From NCBI RefSeq assembly GCF_014218275.1, contig NZ_AP023213.1, positions 1,404,001 to 1,468,000 of the forward strand: a stretch of DNA of 64,000 nt, given 5' to 3'. This document shows, piece by piece, positions 37,958 to 46,677 of this stretch. A model generated the notes under the pieces. It saw nothing but the letters and a program-made list of their open reading frames with translations. It ran no database searches and was not told the DNA's origin. The position numbers and the translations under genes are program-made. How positions within the stretch are numbered: position 1 is the first letter of the stretch; every line of letters starts with the position of its first letter. This DNA comes from Citrifermentans bremense. Lineage in GTDB: Bacteria > Desulfobacterota > Desulfuromonadia > Geobacterales > Geobacteraceae.

Positions 37958-37995
37958 AAAGAGAGCCCCGTGTCCACAGAGACGGGGCTTTCTTT
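37958..37995 (+). terminator. Palindromic terminator, diverged copy 3
   Basis: AAAGAGAGCCCCGT ... ACGGGGCTTTCTTT, the receptor terminator with a mutated centre. Confidence 0.75.
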
Positions 37996-38077
37996 CTGGG
38001 AGTCTCATTCAATGCCTGCCCCGCACCCGGCTCTGTATCAGCGATGGGTAAAAGAGACAGAAAACTGTTTTCTCTCC

Positions 38078-38104
38078 TACAGTCGGAACGATTTAAGCCG
38101 ATAC
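38078..38104 (+). promoter_or_regulatory. Sigma-28 (FliA)-type promoter for the STAS-cheA operon
   Basis: TACAGTCG-N11-GCCGATAC, with correct spacing, 84 bp upstream of the STAS ATG. Confidence 0.65.
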
Positions 38105-38187
38105 AAGAGGTTGAGACTGGCATTTCTGAACAGGCCATAAAGTACCAGGCCATCTAATAGAGGCAAGGCCACGAGAGGGGGAGGAAC

Positions 38188-38538
38188 ATGGGTACCCAGT
38201 TGCTGAAGATCACCAAGAAGAAGGATGTGACCCAGGTGGCGATCAACGGGGCGATGACCATCTGCCAGGCCGCCGAGCTGAAGGCTGGGCTGTTGAAGGC
38301 CTTCGAGACGGGAAAGCCGGTGGAGATACTGGTTGCCGGGGTGACGGAGGTGGACGTGACGGGACTGCAGCTCATCTGCAGCGCGCACAGAAGCTCCCTG
38401 GAGCGCGGCTGCACGCTGAAGGTTTCCGGGACCGACTCCGAGGGGGTCGCCCGGGTGGCGCAAAAGGCCGGCATGTTGCGCCACGCCGGTTGCTCCCACG
38501 ACGTCACCAACAGCTGCATCTGGAAAACGGAGGCCTGA
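38188..38538 (+). CDS. STAS-domain protein in chemotaxis operon
   Basis: 116 residues: a beta strand-rich STAS domain (VTQVAINGAMTICQAAELKAGLLKAFETGKPVEILVAGVTEVDVTGLQLICSAHRS region) in which VDVTGLQ replaces the usual DSSGLx serine with threonine. The Thr may still be phosphorylated, as in SpoIIAA-like anti-anti-sigma factors. It is 35 bp upstream of cheA, so it probably serves in this chemotaxis or signalling complex. GGGGGAGGAAC precedes the ATG. Confidence 0.85.
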   Translation: MGTQLLKITKKKDVTQVAINGAMTICQAAELKAGLLKAFETGKPVEILVAGVTEVDVTGLQLICSAHRSSLERGCTLKVSGTDSEGVARVAQKAGMLRHAGCSHDVTNSCIWKTEA

Positions 38539-38573
38539 GATGACTTTAAAGCTGCGGAATAAGGGGGAAAGCC

Positions 38574-40670
38574 ATGCAGGATAATTTCATCCAGGCCTTC
38601 AAGGACGAGGCGAGGGAGCTTCTGGCTGACCTGGAGGATGCCCTTTTGGAGATGGAGGAGAACCCCACCGATCTCGGCATCGTCGGCCGCGTCTTCCGCA
38701 CCATGCACACCATCAAGGGGTCGGGCGCCATGTTCGGCTTCGACGACATCGCGGGGTTCACCCACAACGTCGAGACCGTCTACGACCTGGTGCGAAACGG
38801 GGAGCTTGGCGTCAGCAAGGAACTGGTGACCCTGAGCCTGGAGGCGAGGGACCGCATCCTCGCCATGCTGGAGGCGGCCGAGTGCGGAGCTGCGGTGGAC
38901 CAGGGGCTGAACGACCGGGTCATCGAGGCTTTCCGGGCGCTGGTCCCCGGCGGCTGCGCCGCAGGCGCCCCGGCGGACGCTCACCCCGCAGCACCGGCGC
39001 CGGAGCCGGAGGAACAGGAAGCGGTCACCTACCGGATCCGCTTCCGTCCCGCGCCGAGCATCTTCTGCTCCGGAGTGAACCCGCTCTCCCTGATCGCCGA
39101 GCTGCAGGAACTGGGGCCCTGCACCGTGGTGGCGCACGCAGCCGCCATAGCGCCCCTGGAAAGCCTGGAGCCCGAGCAGTGCCATCTCTACTGGGACATC
39201 ATCCTCACCACAACCGCGGGGGAGGACGCCATCAACGACGTCTTCATCTTCGTCGTCGACGACTGCCAGCTCTCCATCGCCGTGATCGACGACGGCTCCA
39301 GGCAGGACGAATACAAGAAGCTGGGGCAGATCCTCATCGAGCGCGGGGACATGACGGCGCAGCAGATGGAGGAGCTTCTGGGGCGCCAGAAGAGGATCGG
39401 CGAGCTCGCCGTGGAGGCTGGGCTGGTCGATCCGGAGACGGTGACCTCGGCCCTTTTGGAACAGCGCCACGTAAAAGAGGTGCGCCAGGAGCGCCAGTCG
39501 CAGGGGGCGGAGGGGGCTTCGAGCATCAGGGTGGCGGCCGAGAAGCTGGACGTATTGGTCAACCTGGTGGGAGAGCTCGTTACCGTGCAGGCGCGGCTCA
39601 GCATGGTGGCCCAGGAGCTCAAGAAGCACGCCGAGCTGGTCTCGGTGGCCGAGGAGGTGGAGCGGCTCACCAACGACCTGAGGGACAACGCGCTCGACAT
39701 CAGGATGCTCCCGATCGGCGCCACCTTCTCGAAGTTCAAGAGGCTGGTGCGCGACCTCTCCGCGGAACTGGGCAAGGAGATCGAGCTCACCACGGAAGGG
39801 GCGGAAACGGAGCTGGACAAGACCGTGATCGAGAAGCTCAACGACCCGCTGGTGCACGTGATACGCAACAGCATCGACCACGGCATTGAGACCCCCGAGG
39901 CAAGGGAGGCGAAGGGGAAAGCGCGGGCCGGCACCATCAGGCTCTCCGCGGTGCACTCAGGCGACAGCGTCCTCATCACCATCAAAGACGACGGCGCGGG
40001 GCTAAACGCCGACGCCATCAGGGCCAAGGCGGTGGAGCGCAAGATCATCTCCCCCTCGGCCGAACTCTCCGAGAAGGAGATCTGGAACCTTATCTTCGCC
40101 CCCGGCTTCTCCACCGCGGCCAAGGTCACCAGCGTCTCCGGGCGCGGCGTCGGCATGGACGTGGTGAAGCAGGCGATCGAGGGGCTGCGCGGCACCATCG
40201 ACGTGAAGAGCTCGCAGGGGGAGGGGACCAGCATCATGCTGAAGATACCGCTCACCCTGGCCATCATCGAAAGCCTCCTGGTGCAGATCGGCAAGGACAG
40301 GTTCGTGCTGCCGCTCTCCATGGTGGACGAATGCATCCTGCATTCCCGGGAGGAGATCGAGAAGAGCCACGGGCGCGAGTACCTGATGGTGCGCGAAAAG
40401 CTGGTCCCCTACGTCCCGCTGAGAAGGATGTTCCGCATCCCCGGCGCCCCCCCCGAGATCCAGCAGGTGGTGATCTGCCAGCTGGAGGGGAAGCGCTTCG
40501 GCCTTCTGGTCGACTGGGTCATCGGGGAGCACCAGACGGTTATCAAGTCGCTGGGGCGGATGTACCAGCAGGTGGCGGGGATGTCGGGCGCGACCATCCT
40601 GGGCGACGGGTCGGTGGCGCTCATCCTGGACGTGCCGACCATCATGCAGTTGGCGGAGCAGGCCCAATGA
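38574..40670 (+). CDS. cheA: Chemotaxis histidine kinase CheA
   Basis: 698 residues in the standard order: P1 Hpt domain (about 1-105; TMHTIKGSGAMFGF with His45 as acceptor), a P2-like region (about 140-240; YRIRFRPAPSIF), P3 dimerisation helices (about 315-380; SSIRVAAEKLDVLVNLVGELV), P4 ATPase (HVIRNSIDHGIETPEARE, GAGLNADAIRAKA, GRGVGMDVVKQAIEGLRG) and a P5 CheW-like domain to the end (IESLLVQIGKDRFVLPLS). It will phosphorylate a CheY or CheB partner that is not in this window. The gene is preceded by the STAS gene and sigma-28-type promoter. Confidence 0.95.
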   Translation: MQDNFIQAFKDEARELLADLEDALLEMEENPTDLGIVGRVFRTMHTIKGSGAMFGFDDIAGFTHNVETVYDLVRNGELGVSKELVTLSLEARDRILAMLEAAECGAAVDQGLNDRVIEAFRALVPGGCAAGAPADAHPAAPAPEPEEQEAVTYRIRFRPAPSIFCSGVNPLSLIAELQELGPCTVVAHAAAIAPLESLEPEQCHLYWDIILTTTAGEDAINDVFIFVVDDCQLSIAVIDDGSRQDEYKKLGQILIERGDMTAQQMEELLGRQKRIGELAVEAGLVDPETVTSALLEQRHVKEVRQERQSQGAEGASSIRVAAEKLDVLVNLVGELVTVQARLSMVAQELKKHAELVSVAEEVERLTNDLRDNALDIRMLPIGATFSKFKRLVRDLSAELGKEIELTTEGAETELDKTVIEKLNDPLVHVIRNSIDHGIETPEAREAKGKARAGTIRLSAVHSGDSVLITIKDDGAGLNADAIRAKAVERKIISPSAELSEKEIWNLIFAPGFSTAAKVTSVSGRGVGMDVVKQAIEGLRGTIDVKSSQGEGTSIMLKIPLTLAIIESLLVQIGKDRFVLPLSMVDECILHSREEIEKSHGREYLMVREKLVPYVPLRRMFRIPGAPPEIQQVVICQLEGKRFGLLVDWVIGEHQTVIKSLGRMYQQVAGMSGATILGDGSVALILDVPTIMQLAEQAQ

Positions 40671-40726
40671 GCCGGCAAGAACGCCGCTGCGCCGCGCCCC
40701 AGGCTTGGAGCCGGGGCGGCTAGGGT

Positions 40727-40761
40727 GTGAAAAAAAAGCCGCGCAATCGGCGCGGCACAAG
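40727..40761 (-). terminator. Hairpin with A tract, minus-strand terminator orientation
   Basis: GCCGCGC-AATCG-GCGCGGC preceded by AAAAAAAA, so that on the minus strand the stem is followed by a T tract. No minus-strand gene is known above it. Confidence 0.35.
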
Positions 40762-40779
40762 GTAACGGGAGTCCACAAG

Positions 40780-43700
40780 TTGAGGCGTCTTACTCTTTTA
40801 CTCGCTGCATTTTGCCTGCTGCTGACCGCCTCCGCGTCTTTAGGCGGGGACGCCCACGCGCGCAGGATCAGGGTCGGCGCGTTCAATTTCTACCCCGGCA
40901 TCTTCCAGCAGGACGGCAAGGTCCAGGGGATCTTCGTGGACCTGATCAACGAGGTGGCCCGGCGCGAGGGGTGGGAGGTCCAGTACCTCTACGGCGACTG
41001 GGCCGAGGGGATCTCACGCCTCAAGAAGGGGGAGGTAGATCTCCTCACCGCCGTCGCCTGGACCCCGGACCGCGCCGAATTCCTCGACTACGCGAAGACC
41101 CCTCTTCTGACGGTGTGGGGCGAGTTGTACGTCCGCCGCCAGTCGCAGCTCAACAACATCAAAGAGGTCCAGGGGAAGACGGTCGCGGTGATGAAGGCGG
41201 ACTTCAACGGCGCCAGCTTCCGCAACATGATCGATAAGTTCGGCATCAAATGCAGCTTCGTCGAGTACGGCAACTTCGAGCAGATCTTCGCCGCGGTCTC
41301 CTCGGGCAAGGTTGACGCCGGAGTGGTCAACAGCACCTTCGGCACCGCGAAGCACCACCAGTACGACCTCGCTTCCTCAGGGATCATCTTCAACCCCTTC
41401 GACATCTACCTCGCCGCGGGCAAGGGCGAAAATCCCAAGTTCCTCGAAGTCCTGGACCGCTACCTGGCCGCCTGGCGCGCCGCCGAGGGCTCCCCCTACC
41501 ATCAGGCGCTCAGGCGCTGGTCCTACGGCAACGCGTCGGCGGTCCCGGTCACCCCCCGCTGGCTTATCCCCACCTTGATCGGGTGCGCCCTGATCTGGGG
41601 GGTGGCGACCGCCTTCATCGTTCTTTTGCGCCGACAGGTGAACCGCAAGACCCGGGAGATGGCGCGGCAGGCGGGGGAGCGCCTGAAGATCGAGGAGACC
41701 CTCTTCTTCATCAACGAGTGCGGCGCACGCGAGCGCGAGGAACGGCTCCTGACCGGCATCAGCCAGTACCTCTGCGCCTGCCTGGACGTCGACTACGCCT
41801 ATGCGGGAGAGCTTTTGGGCGAACAGGGACGGATCAGGACCCGAGGCTTGCGCTGCCGCGACGCCGAGTGCGAGGAGCTCGAATACGACCTGATGGGCGC
41901 GCCGTGCCAGGACGTGGTGGGCAAAGCGTTCTGCATCCACCCCAGCGGAGTGAGGGATCTGTTCCCGCTGCACCAGATGCTGCAGGAAAAGGAGGCGGAG
42001 GGGTTCGCGGGGGTGCCGCTCAGGGACAGCCAGGGAAAGGCTATCGGGGTCCTCGCCATCCTGAGCCGTCGGCCGCTGCAAAACCTCCCCCTCATCGAGA
42101 CCGTGCTCCAGATCGCCAGCGTCCGGGTGGCGCAGGAGCTCGAGGCGATGAGCCACCTGGAAGGCCTGAACCTCAAGGACTTCACCATTGAGAACATCAA
42201 CGACGCAGTCTACTGGGTGACGCCGCAGGGAAGCATCTGGTACGCCAACCGCGCCGCCTCCGCCATGCTGGGCTACAGCAGGGACGAGTTCATCCGCATG
42301 CAGATCGCGGAGCTGAACCCCTCCTACCCGGCGGAGGTCTGGACCGGGTACTGGCAGGAGCTGAAACAAAAGGGGAGTGTGCAGCAGGAGACGGCGCACC
42401 GGGCAAAGGACGGGCGGCTGGTCCCGGTTGAGGTCACAGCCAACTACTGCATCTACAACGGGACCGAGTTCAACTGTGCTACGGTGAGGGACATAACCGA
42501 ACGCAAGCGCCTGGAGCTTGCGCTGGAGCACAGGCTGGCCGTTCTGACCGAGCCGATGGTGAACCTGGCGCGGATAACCATGGAAGACCTCTTCGACCTG
42601 GAAGAGCTGCAGGCAATCCAGAACAGCTTCGCCGAAGCCCACGGCGTGGCCTCCATCATCACCGACGCCAAGGGGCGCCCCATCACCCGTCCCAGCAACT
42701 TCAGCGAACTCTGCGGCGAGGTGATTCGCGGCACCGAGCTGGGGCTTGCCAACTGCATGCGCTCCGATGCCGCTTTGGGCTCGATGGGGCACTCCGGCTC
42801 CTGCCTGCAGCCCTGCCTGAGCGGCGGGCTGTGGGATGGCGGCGCGGCGATCCACGTAGGGGGGTACCACGTCGGGAACTGGCTGGTGGGGCAGGTGCTG
42901 GACGATGAAGCCGATCTCGGGCAGATGTCCCGGTACGCCGACGAGATAGGGGCCGACCCCGTGCGCTACCGGGACGCGCTCTCAAAGGCCCACAGGATGT
43001 CCAGGGAGCAGTTCCAGAAGGTGTGCCGATCGCTGTTCCAGATCGCCGGGCAGCTCTCCAGGATGGCGATCCAGAACGTGCAGCAGGCCCAGCACATCGC
43101 GGACCGCGCCCGCACCGAGGAACTGCTTCAGGAATACCGCAAGGTGATCGAGTGCTCCCGGGACCAGATCTGCGTCATGGACCGCGACTACCGCTACCGG
43201 ATGGCCAACCGTGCCTTTTTGGAGTACCGGGGGGTGACCCTGGACGAGGTGGTGGGACGGACCGCGGAGGAGGTGCTCGGCGCAGAGCTTTTCGCCTCGG
43301 TCAAGCCGCAGGTGGACGAGTGCCTGGCTGGAAATGCGGTCAGCTTCGAGATCCAGACCGAGTCGGCGGAGCACAGGGTGCGCTCGTTGGCTGTGACCTA
43401 CACCCCCATCGAGGACAAAAGCGGCAGCATACGCGTGGCCTGCGTCATCAGCGACCAGACCGAGAAGAAACATCTGGGGGAGCAGCTGAGGCAGTCGCAG
43501 AAGATGGAGGCGATAGGCCAGCTCTCAGGCGGCATCGCCCACGACTTCAACAACATCCTGACCGTCATCGTCGGCTACGGAAACCTCCTGGAGCTGGACG
43601 GGACCCTGACCCAGCACCAGAAGGAGCAGGTGGAACAGATCGTGGCGGCGTCGGAGAGGGGGGCGCAGCTGACGCGAGGGCTTCTAACCTTCAGCCGTAG

Positions 43701-44634
43701 GCAGATCATGAACCCCTCCGCGCTCGACCTGAACACGCAAGTGAACCAGATCCAGAAGTTCCTGCTGCGCATCATCGGCGAGGACATCACGCTTAGCTTT
43801 CATCCGCATCCCGGCACCCTGAAGGTCCTGGCCGACGCGAGCCAGCTGGAGCAGATCCTGATGAACCTCGCCACCAACGCCCGCGACGCCATGCCCAACG
43901 GTGGCAGCCTTTCCATCGAGACGGGGGTGCAGGAGATCGACGAGCCACATGTGCGCTCCCAGGGGGGCGGCAGCCCAGGGCGCTACGCCTGCATCATGGT
44001 TTCCGACACGGGCGAGGGGATGGACCAGGAAACCCGGGAGCGGATCTTCGAGCCCTTCTTCTCCACCAAGGTCGTGGGGAAGGGGACCGGACTCGGGATG
44101 TCGATCGTCTACGGCATCGTCAAGCAGCACAAGGGGTTCATCAACGTCTACAGCGAGCCGGGAGAGGGGACGGTCTTCAAGATCTACCTGCCGCTGATAG
44201 AAGGGGAAGCGGAGAGGCAGGGGTGCTCTTCCACGAGCGAAGCGCCGAAGACGGGGTCCGAGACCATCCTGCTGGCGGAGGACGACCCGGGGGTGAGAAG
44301 GCTCGTGGAATCGCTGCTGGAGAAGTACGGCTACCGGGTGATCCTCGCCGTCGACGGCAGCGACTGCGTCCAGAAATATATGGCCCACCGGGACGAGATC
44401 TCGCTGATACTTATGGACGTGATCATGCCGGGTAAGAACGGACGCGAGGCGTTCGAGGAGATCCGGGCGATGGATCCGAAGGCGAGGGTGCTCTACTCGA
44501 GCGGCTACACCGCTGACTTCATGAAGAACCGCGGCGTGTTCGAGGAATCGGTGGACCTGGTCATGAAGCCGGTCCAGCCGATGACGCTGCTGAACAAGGT
44601 GAGGGAGGTGCTGGACCGAGAGGCAAGAGGTTAA
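40780..44634 (+). CDS. Hybrid histidine kinase with SBP_bac_3, PocR and PAS domains
   Basis: 1284 residues from the TTG at 40780 (GGGAG upstream; the upstream ORF lacks a start). Signal peptide, then a periplasmic solute-binding domain type 3 (about 28-250; IRVGAFNFYPGIFQQDGKVQG), a membrane helix (about 267-285), a GAF-like region, PAS, a PocR domain (about 595-770; MEDLFDLEELQAIQNSFAEAHGVASII and CMRSDAALG), another PAS, HisKA with [13 protein letters not shown] (His921), HATPase and a receiver (Asp1213, LILMDVIMPG). PocR domains sense small hydrocarbons such as 1,2-propanediol. It should combine an external amino acid-like ligand with an internal signal. Confidence 0.9.
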   Translation: MRRLTLLLAAFCLLLTASASLGGDAHARRIRVGAFNFYPGIFQQDGKVQGIFVDLINEVARREGWEVQYLYGDWAEGISRLKKGEVDLLTAVAWTPDRAEFLDYAKTPLLTVWGELYVRRQSQLNNIKEVQGKTVAVMKADFNGASFRNMIDKFGIKCSFVEYGNFEQIFAAVSSGKVDAGVVNSTFGTAKHHQYDLASSGIIFNPFDIYLAAGKGENPKFLEVLDRYLAAWRAAEGSPYHQALRRWSYGNASAVPVTPRWLIPTLIGCALIWGVATAFIVLLRRQVNRKTREMARQAGERLKIEETLFFINECGAREREERLLTGISQYLCACLDVDYAYAGELLGEQGRIRTRGLRCRDAECEELEYDLMGAPCQDVVGKAFCIHPSGVRDLFPLHQMLQEKEAEGFAGVPLRDSQGKAIGVLAILSRRPLQNLPLIETVLQIASVRVAQELEAMSHLEGLNLKDFTIENINDAVYWVTPQGSIWYANRAASAMLGYSRDEFIRMQIAELNPSYPAEVWTGYWQELKQKGSVQQETAHRAKDGRLVPVEVTANYCIYNGTEFNCATVRDITERKRLELALEHRLAVLTEPMVNLARITMEDLFDLEELQAIQNSFAEAHGVASIITDAKGRPITRPSNFSELCGEVIRGTELGLANCMRSDAALGSMGHSGSCLQPCLSGGLWDGGAAIHVGGYHVGNWLVGQVLDDEADLGQMSRYADEIGADPVRYRDALSKAHRMSREQFQKVCRSLFQIAGQLSRMAIQNVQQAQHIADRARTEELLQEYRKVIECSRDQICVMDRDYRYRMANRAFLEYRGVTLDEVVGRTAEEVLGAELFASVKPQVDECLAGNAVSFEIQTESAEHRVRSLAVTYTPIEDKSGSIRVACVISDQTEKKHLGEQLRQSQKMEAIGQLSGGIAHDFNNILTVIVGYGNLLELDGTLTQHQKEQVEQIVAASERGAQLTRGLLTFSRRQIMNPSALDLNTQVNQIQKFLLRIIGEDITLSFHPHPGTLKVLADASQLEQILMNLATNARDAMPNGGSLSIETGVQEIDEPHVRSQGGGSPGRYACIMVSDTGEGMDQETRERIFEPFFSTKVVGKGTGLGMSIVYGIVKQHKGFINVYSEPGEGTVFKIYLPLIEGEAERQGCSSTSEAPKTGSETILLAEDDPGVRRLVESLLEKYGYRVILAVDGSDCVQKYMAHRDEISLILMDVIMPGKNGREAFEEIRAMDPKARVLYSSGYTADFMKNRGVFEESVDLVMKPVQPMTLLNKVREVLDREARG

Positions 44635-44636
44635 GC

Positions 44637-44696
44637 AGATTGAGATTGAGATTGAGATTGAGATTGAGATTGAGATTGAGATTGAGATTGAGATTG
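44637..44696. repeat. (AGATTG)10 hexanucleotide tandem repeat
   Basis: Ten perfect copies of AGATTG start two bases after the TAA stop of the PocR hybrid kinase. A 6-bp unit keeps the frame if slipped, and the location is intergenic. Confidence 0.95.
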
Positions 44697-44756
44697 GCGA
44701 GGCCGGGAGGTGGAGGACGGATATCTGGCCCTGCCGCGAGCCGCAGAAAGCATAAA

Positions 44757-44784
44757 AAAGGGCGCCCCATTTGGAGCGCCCTTT
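44757..44784. terminator. Bidirectional terminator
   Basis: AAAGGGCGC/GCGCCCTTT stem with flanking A and T tracts, between the convergent kinase and Tim44-like genes. Confidence 0.8.
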
Positions 44785-44845
44785 GCCGTTTCTGTCACTG
44801 TGAAATCTAGGTTTCTTCTCAATCTTAATCTTAACCTGGCCGTCC

Positions 44846-45802
44846 TTACACCTGGTTGATCGCCGACAGGCGCCAGGGGTTGTTGCCGACCGGCCTGGTG
44901 AAGGTCCAGAGTTCCTCGAACTTGACCGGCTCCGTCTTGCTTCCTGCCACGACCTGCCCCTGCTCGTCAGTGGTGTAGTCGAGGAGGTTCGCGTAGATGA
45001 GGGCGGTGACGTAATCCTGCCCCGCCTCCTGCCAGACTTCAGTGATTTCTACCTTCCTCACCGCGATGTTCTCCAGCCTGTTGATCTGCCTGTCGCGCAA
45101 AAGCCTGTCGATGTCGTCGCGGAAGACCCCCTTCATCTCTTCTGTTACCAGCGGGGAGAGGGCGGCGAGGTCGCGGTTCATCCATCCACTCTGGATTTTG
45201 AAGAAGTTGTCCATGACCAGGTCGTTGAAGCGCCCCTCGTCGAAGCCGGGGTCCATCTGGCGCAGATGGGAGAGACCGGTGGCGACGTCGTTCTGGGCAG
45301 GCTCGACCCGGTAGGGAGCGGAAATGGTGGCGCCCTGCGGTTCATAGCCGCCATAGGAATAACTGCCGGCTCCCTGGACCGCGGCTTGCTGGTTTCTGCG
45401 CTTCATTACCATGCGGTAGATGAGGTAGCCGATACCGGCAAGGAGCAGGATGTCGAAGATGCCGATGCCGCCTCCCATGCCGCCGAAACCGCCTGCGCCT
45501 GCCATGCCGCGAAAGAGCATGCCGCCCAGAAGACCGCCTGCGATACCTCCCGCCATGGAACGCAGGAAGGAGCCACCCTGCTGCTGCATCGGGCCCGCGG
45601 TCGGGGGGACCTGCTGCCGGTAGGTGCTTCCCATCGGCTGCCCGTAAGAGGGGGCTGCCTGCCTTGAATAGCTGCGCGTGCCGCGGCTACCCATGGAGCG
45701 GCCGCCGCCGATCCTTGCTTCGGCGCTCATCTCCAGCACGGTGACGCTCAAAAACAGTACGGCTGCTGCTAGGGTGAATGCTCTGGCCAGATGTCGTTTC
45801 AT
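44846..45802 (-). CDS. Tim44-like domain membrane protein
   Basis: 318 residues: a signal peptide (about 1-29; ending SAEARIGGG), a Gly/Ser/Gln-rich segment (30-90), a glycine-rich membrane helix (about 110-132, GIGIFDILLLAGIGYLIYRMVMKRR), then a Tim44 domain (about 180-318; DEGRFNDLVMDNFFKIQSGWMNRDLAALSPLVTEEM, ENIAVRKVEITEVWQEAGQDYVTALIYANLLDY, VKFEELWTFTRP). Bacterial Tim44-like proteins are associated with membrane transport or import but no function is established. It lies 28 bp downstream of the ribbon-helix-helix gene and is probably under the same manganese riboswitch. Confidence 0.88.
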   Translation of the reverse strand: MKRHLARAFTLAAAVLFLSVTVLEMSAEARIGGGRSMGSRGTRSYSRQAAPSYGQPMGSTYRQQVPPTAGPMQQQGGSFLRSMAGGIAGGLLGGMLFRGMAGAGGFGGMGGGIGIFDILLLAGIGYLIYRMVMKRRNQQAAVQGAGSYSYGGYEPQGATISAPYRVEPAQNDVATGLSHLRQMDPGFDEGRFNDLVMDNFFKIQSGWMNRDLAALSPLVTEEMKGVFRDDIDRLLRDRQINRLENIAVRKVEITEVWQEAGQDYVTALIYANLLDYTTDEQGQVVAGSKTEPVKFEELWTFTRPVGNNPWRLSAINQV

Positions 45803-45830
45803 GTCGTTGTCTCTCCTTAGATCTTGGATG

Positions 45831-46106
45831 TTAGGAATTGGTCTGCAGCGAATGCCTGAAGCTCTTGGCCGCGCGCTGCCCCTGGCGCTTGGCGAGCCAG
45901 AAGCCCAGAGCCTCGCGCACCAGGTCGGACACGTTCAGCGAAGTGGACGCGGTGAGCCGCTCCAGAAGGTCCTTCTCCTGGTCGCTTACCCGTAGCGACA
46001 CCACGTTTTTCAGTACCTGGTTAACCTTCTTGCGCGGCGGATTCCTCTTGGCGCTTTGCGATTTTCTTCCGGTCGTTTCAGCGTATTTAAGCGATTCCTT
46101 GTGCAT
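45831..46106 (-). CDS. Ribbon-helix-helix (CopG-like) protein
   Basis: 91 residues. A basic N-terminus (about 1-30; GRKSQSAKRNPPRKK) is followed by an RHH fold (VVSLRVSDQEKDLLERLTASTSLNVSDLVREALGFWLAKR). RHH proteins are usually dimeric DNA-binding regulators, often in toxin-antitoxin pairs. No toxin gene is next to it, only a Tim44-like gene. AAAAGGAGG precedes the ATG. It is the first gene downstream of the yybP-ykoY riboswitch. Confidence 0.8.
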   Translation of the reverse strand: MHKESLKYAETTGRKSQSAKRNPPRKKVNQVLKNVVSLRVSDQEKDLLERLTASTSLNVSDLVREALGFWLAKRQGQRAAKSFRHSLQTNS

Positions 46107-46169
46107 TTTTCCTCCTTTTGAACGGATGCAATTCCCGCATCGGGCGCGCCGCCTGGCGCAAGGGCAGGT

Positions 46170-46217
46170 AAAAAAAAAGACCTTTACCCACGGCGAATCA
46201 TCGCTTGGGTAAAGGTC
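46170..46217 (-). terminator. Riboswitch-controlled intrinsic terminator
   Basis: Minus-strand GACCTTTACCCA pairs with TGGGTAAAGGTC and is followed by eight U's. The 5' arm is also the 3' strand of the yybP-ykoY P1 helix, so manganese binding would compete with termination. Confidence 0.8.
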
Positions 46218-46320
46218 TTGCTGTTAGATAGATAATCCGTATCCCCAGGTCCGGGTGTTGCCACCGTCTTGACGAACCAAGGGTCGGCCATTTCTCCGGC
46301 CGATAGCTACTCCCCTTTAC
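46209..46320 (-). promoter_or_regulatory. yybP-ykoY (Mn2+) riboswitch
   Basis: On the minus strand the element opens GTAAAGGGGAGTAGC and closes GCAAGACCTTTAC, giving the P1 helix and conserved flanks of the yybP-ykoY aptamer. Between them are CTATCGGCCGGAGAAATGGCCGA-type stem-loops, TCGTCAAGACG and GGTGGCAACACCCGG, as in the manganese-sensing members. The helix P1 strand is shared with the terminator at 46170-46217. The family usually controls Mn2+ exporters; here the next gene is an RHH regulator. Confidence 0.85.
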
Positions 46321-46404
46321 AGGTGCTCATAATATTAACTGTTCGGGGCTATGTCAACCTTTTCTTGCAAAAAAAAGTATACGGTCCCCTCTGCCGGAAA
46401 AAGG

Positions 46405-46677
46405 TCATTCCGCCGTAGTCGGGTCGATCACGGTGCGGACCTCTGCCACGCTGTTGGCGGGAAAGCCTCCCTGCCGGGCGTGCTCCAGGATCAGTTCCTT
46501 GCTGGGCGCCAGGTAGATGCAGTAGATCTTGTCGTCGGTCACGTAGCTGTGGAGCCACTGTATCTCAGGCCCGAGGCTGCTCAGAACAGAACAGGACTTC
46601 TGCGAAATCGCCTGCAGGGTGTCCGGGGCGAGGCTCCCTGCGCCGGGGAGTTCGCGCTCGATTACGTACTTGGGCAT
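46405..46677 (-). CDS. DUF4242 (nickel-binding-like) small protein
   Basis: 90 residues. MPKYVIERELPGAGSLAPDTLQAISQKSCSVLSSLGPEIQWLHSYVTDDKIYCIYLAP is the sequence pattern of DUF4242/SCO4226-like ferredoxin-fold proteins, some of which bind nickel. It ends at 46405, with GAGAAAACAC before the ATG. No metal transporter is adjacent. Confidence 0.8.
   Translation of the reverse strand: MPKYVIERELPGAGSLAPDTLQAISQKSCSVLSSLGPEIQWLHSYVTDDKIYCIYLAPSKELILEHARQGGFPANSVAEVRTVIDPTTAE

Noticed and set aside
44561-44770. Asn-Leu repeat protein on the minus strand
   Set aside because: It is only a translation of the AGATTG microsatellite.
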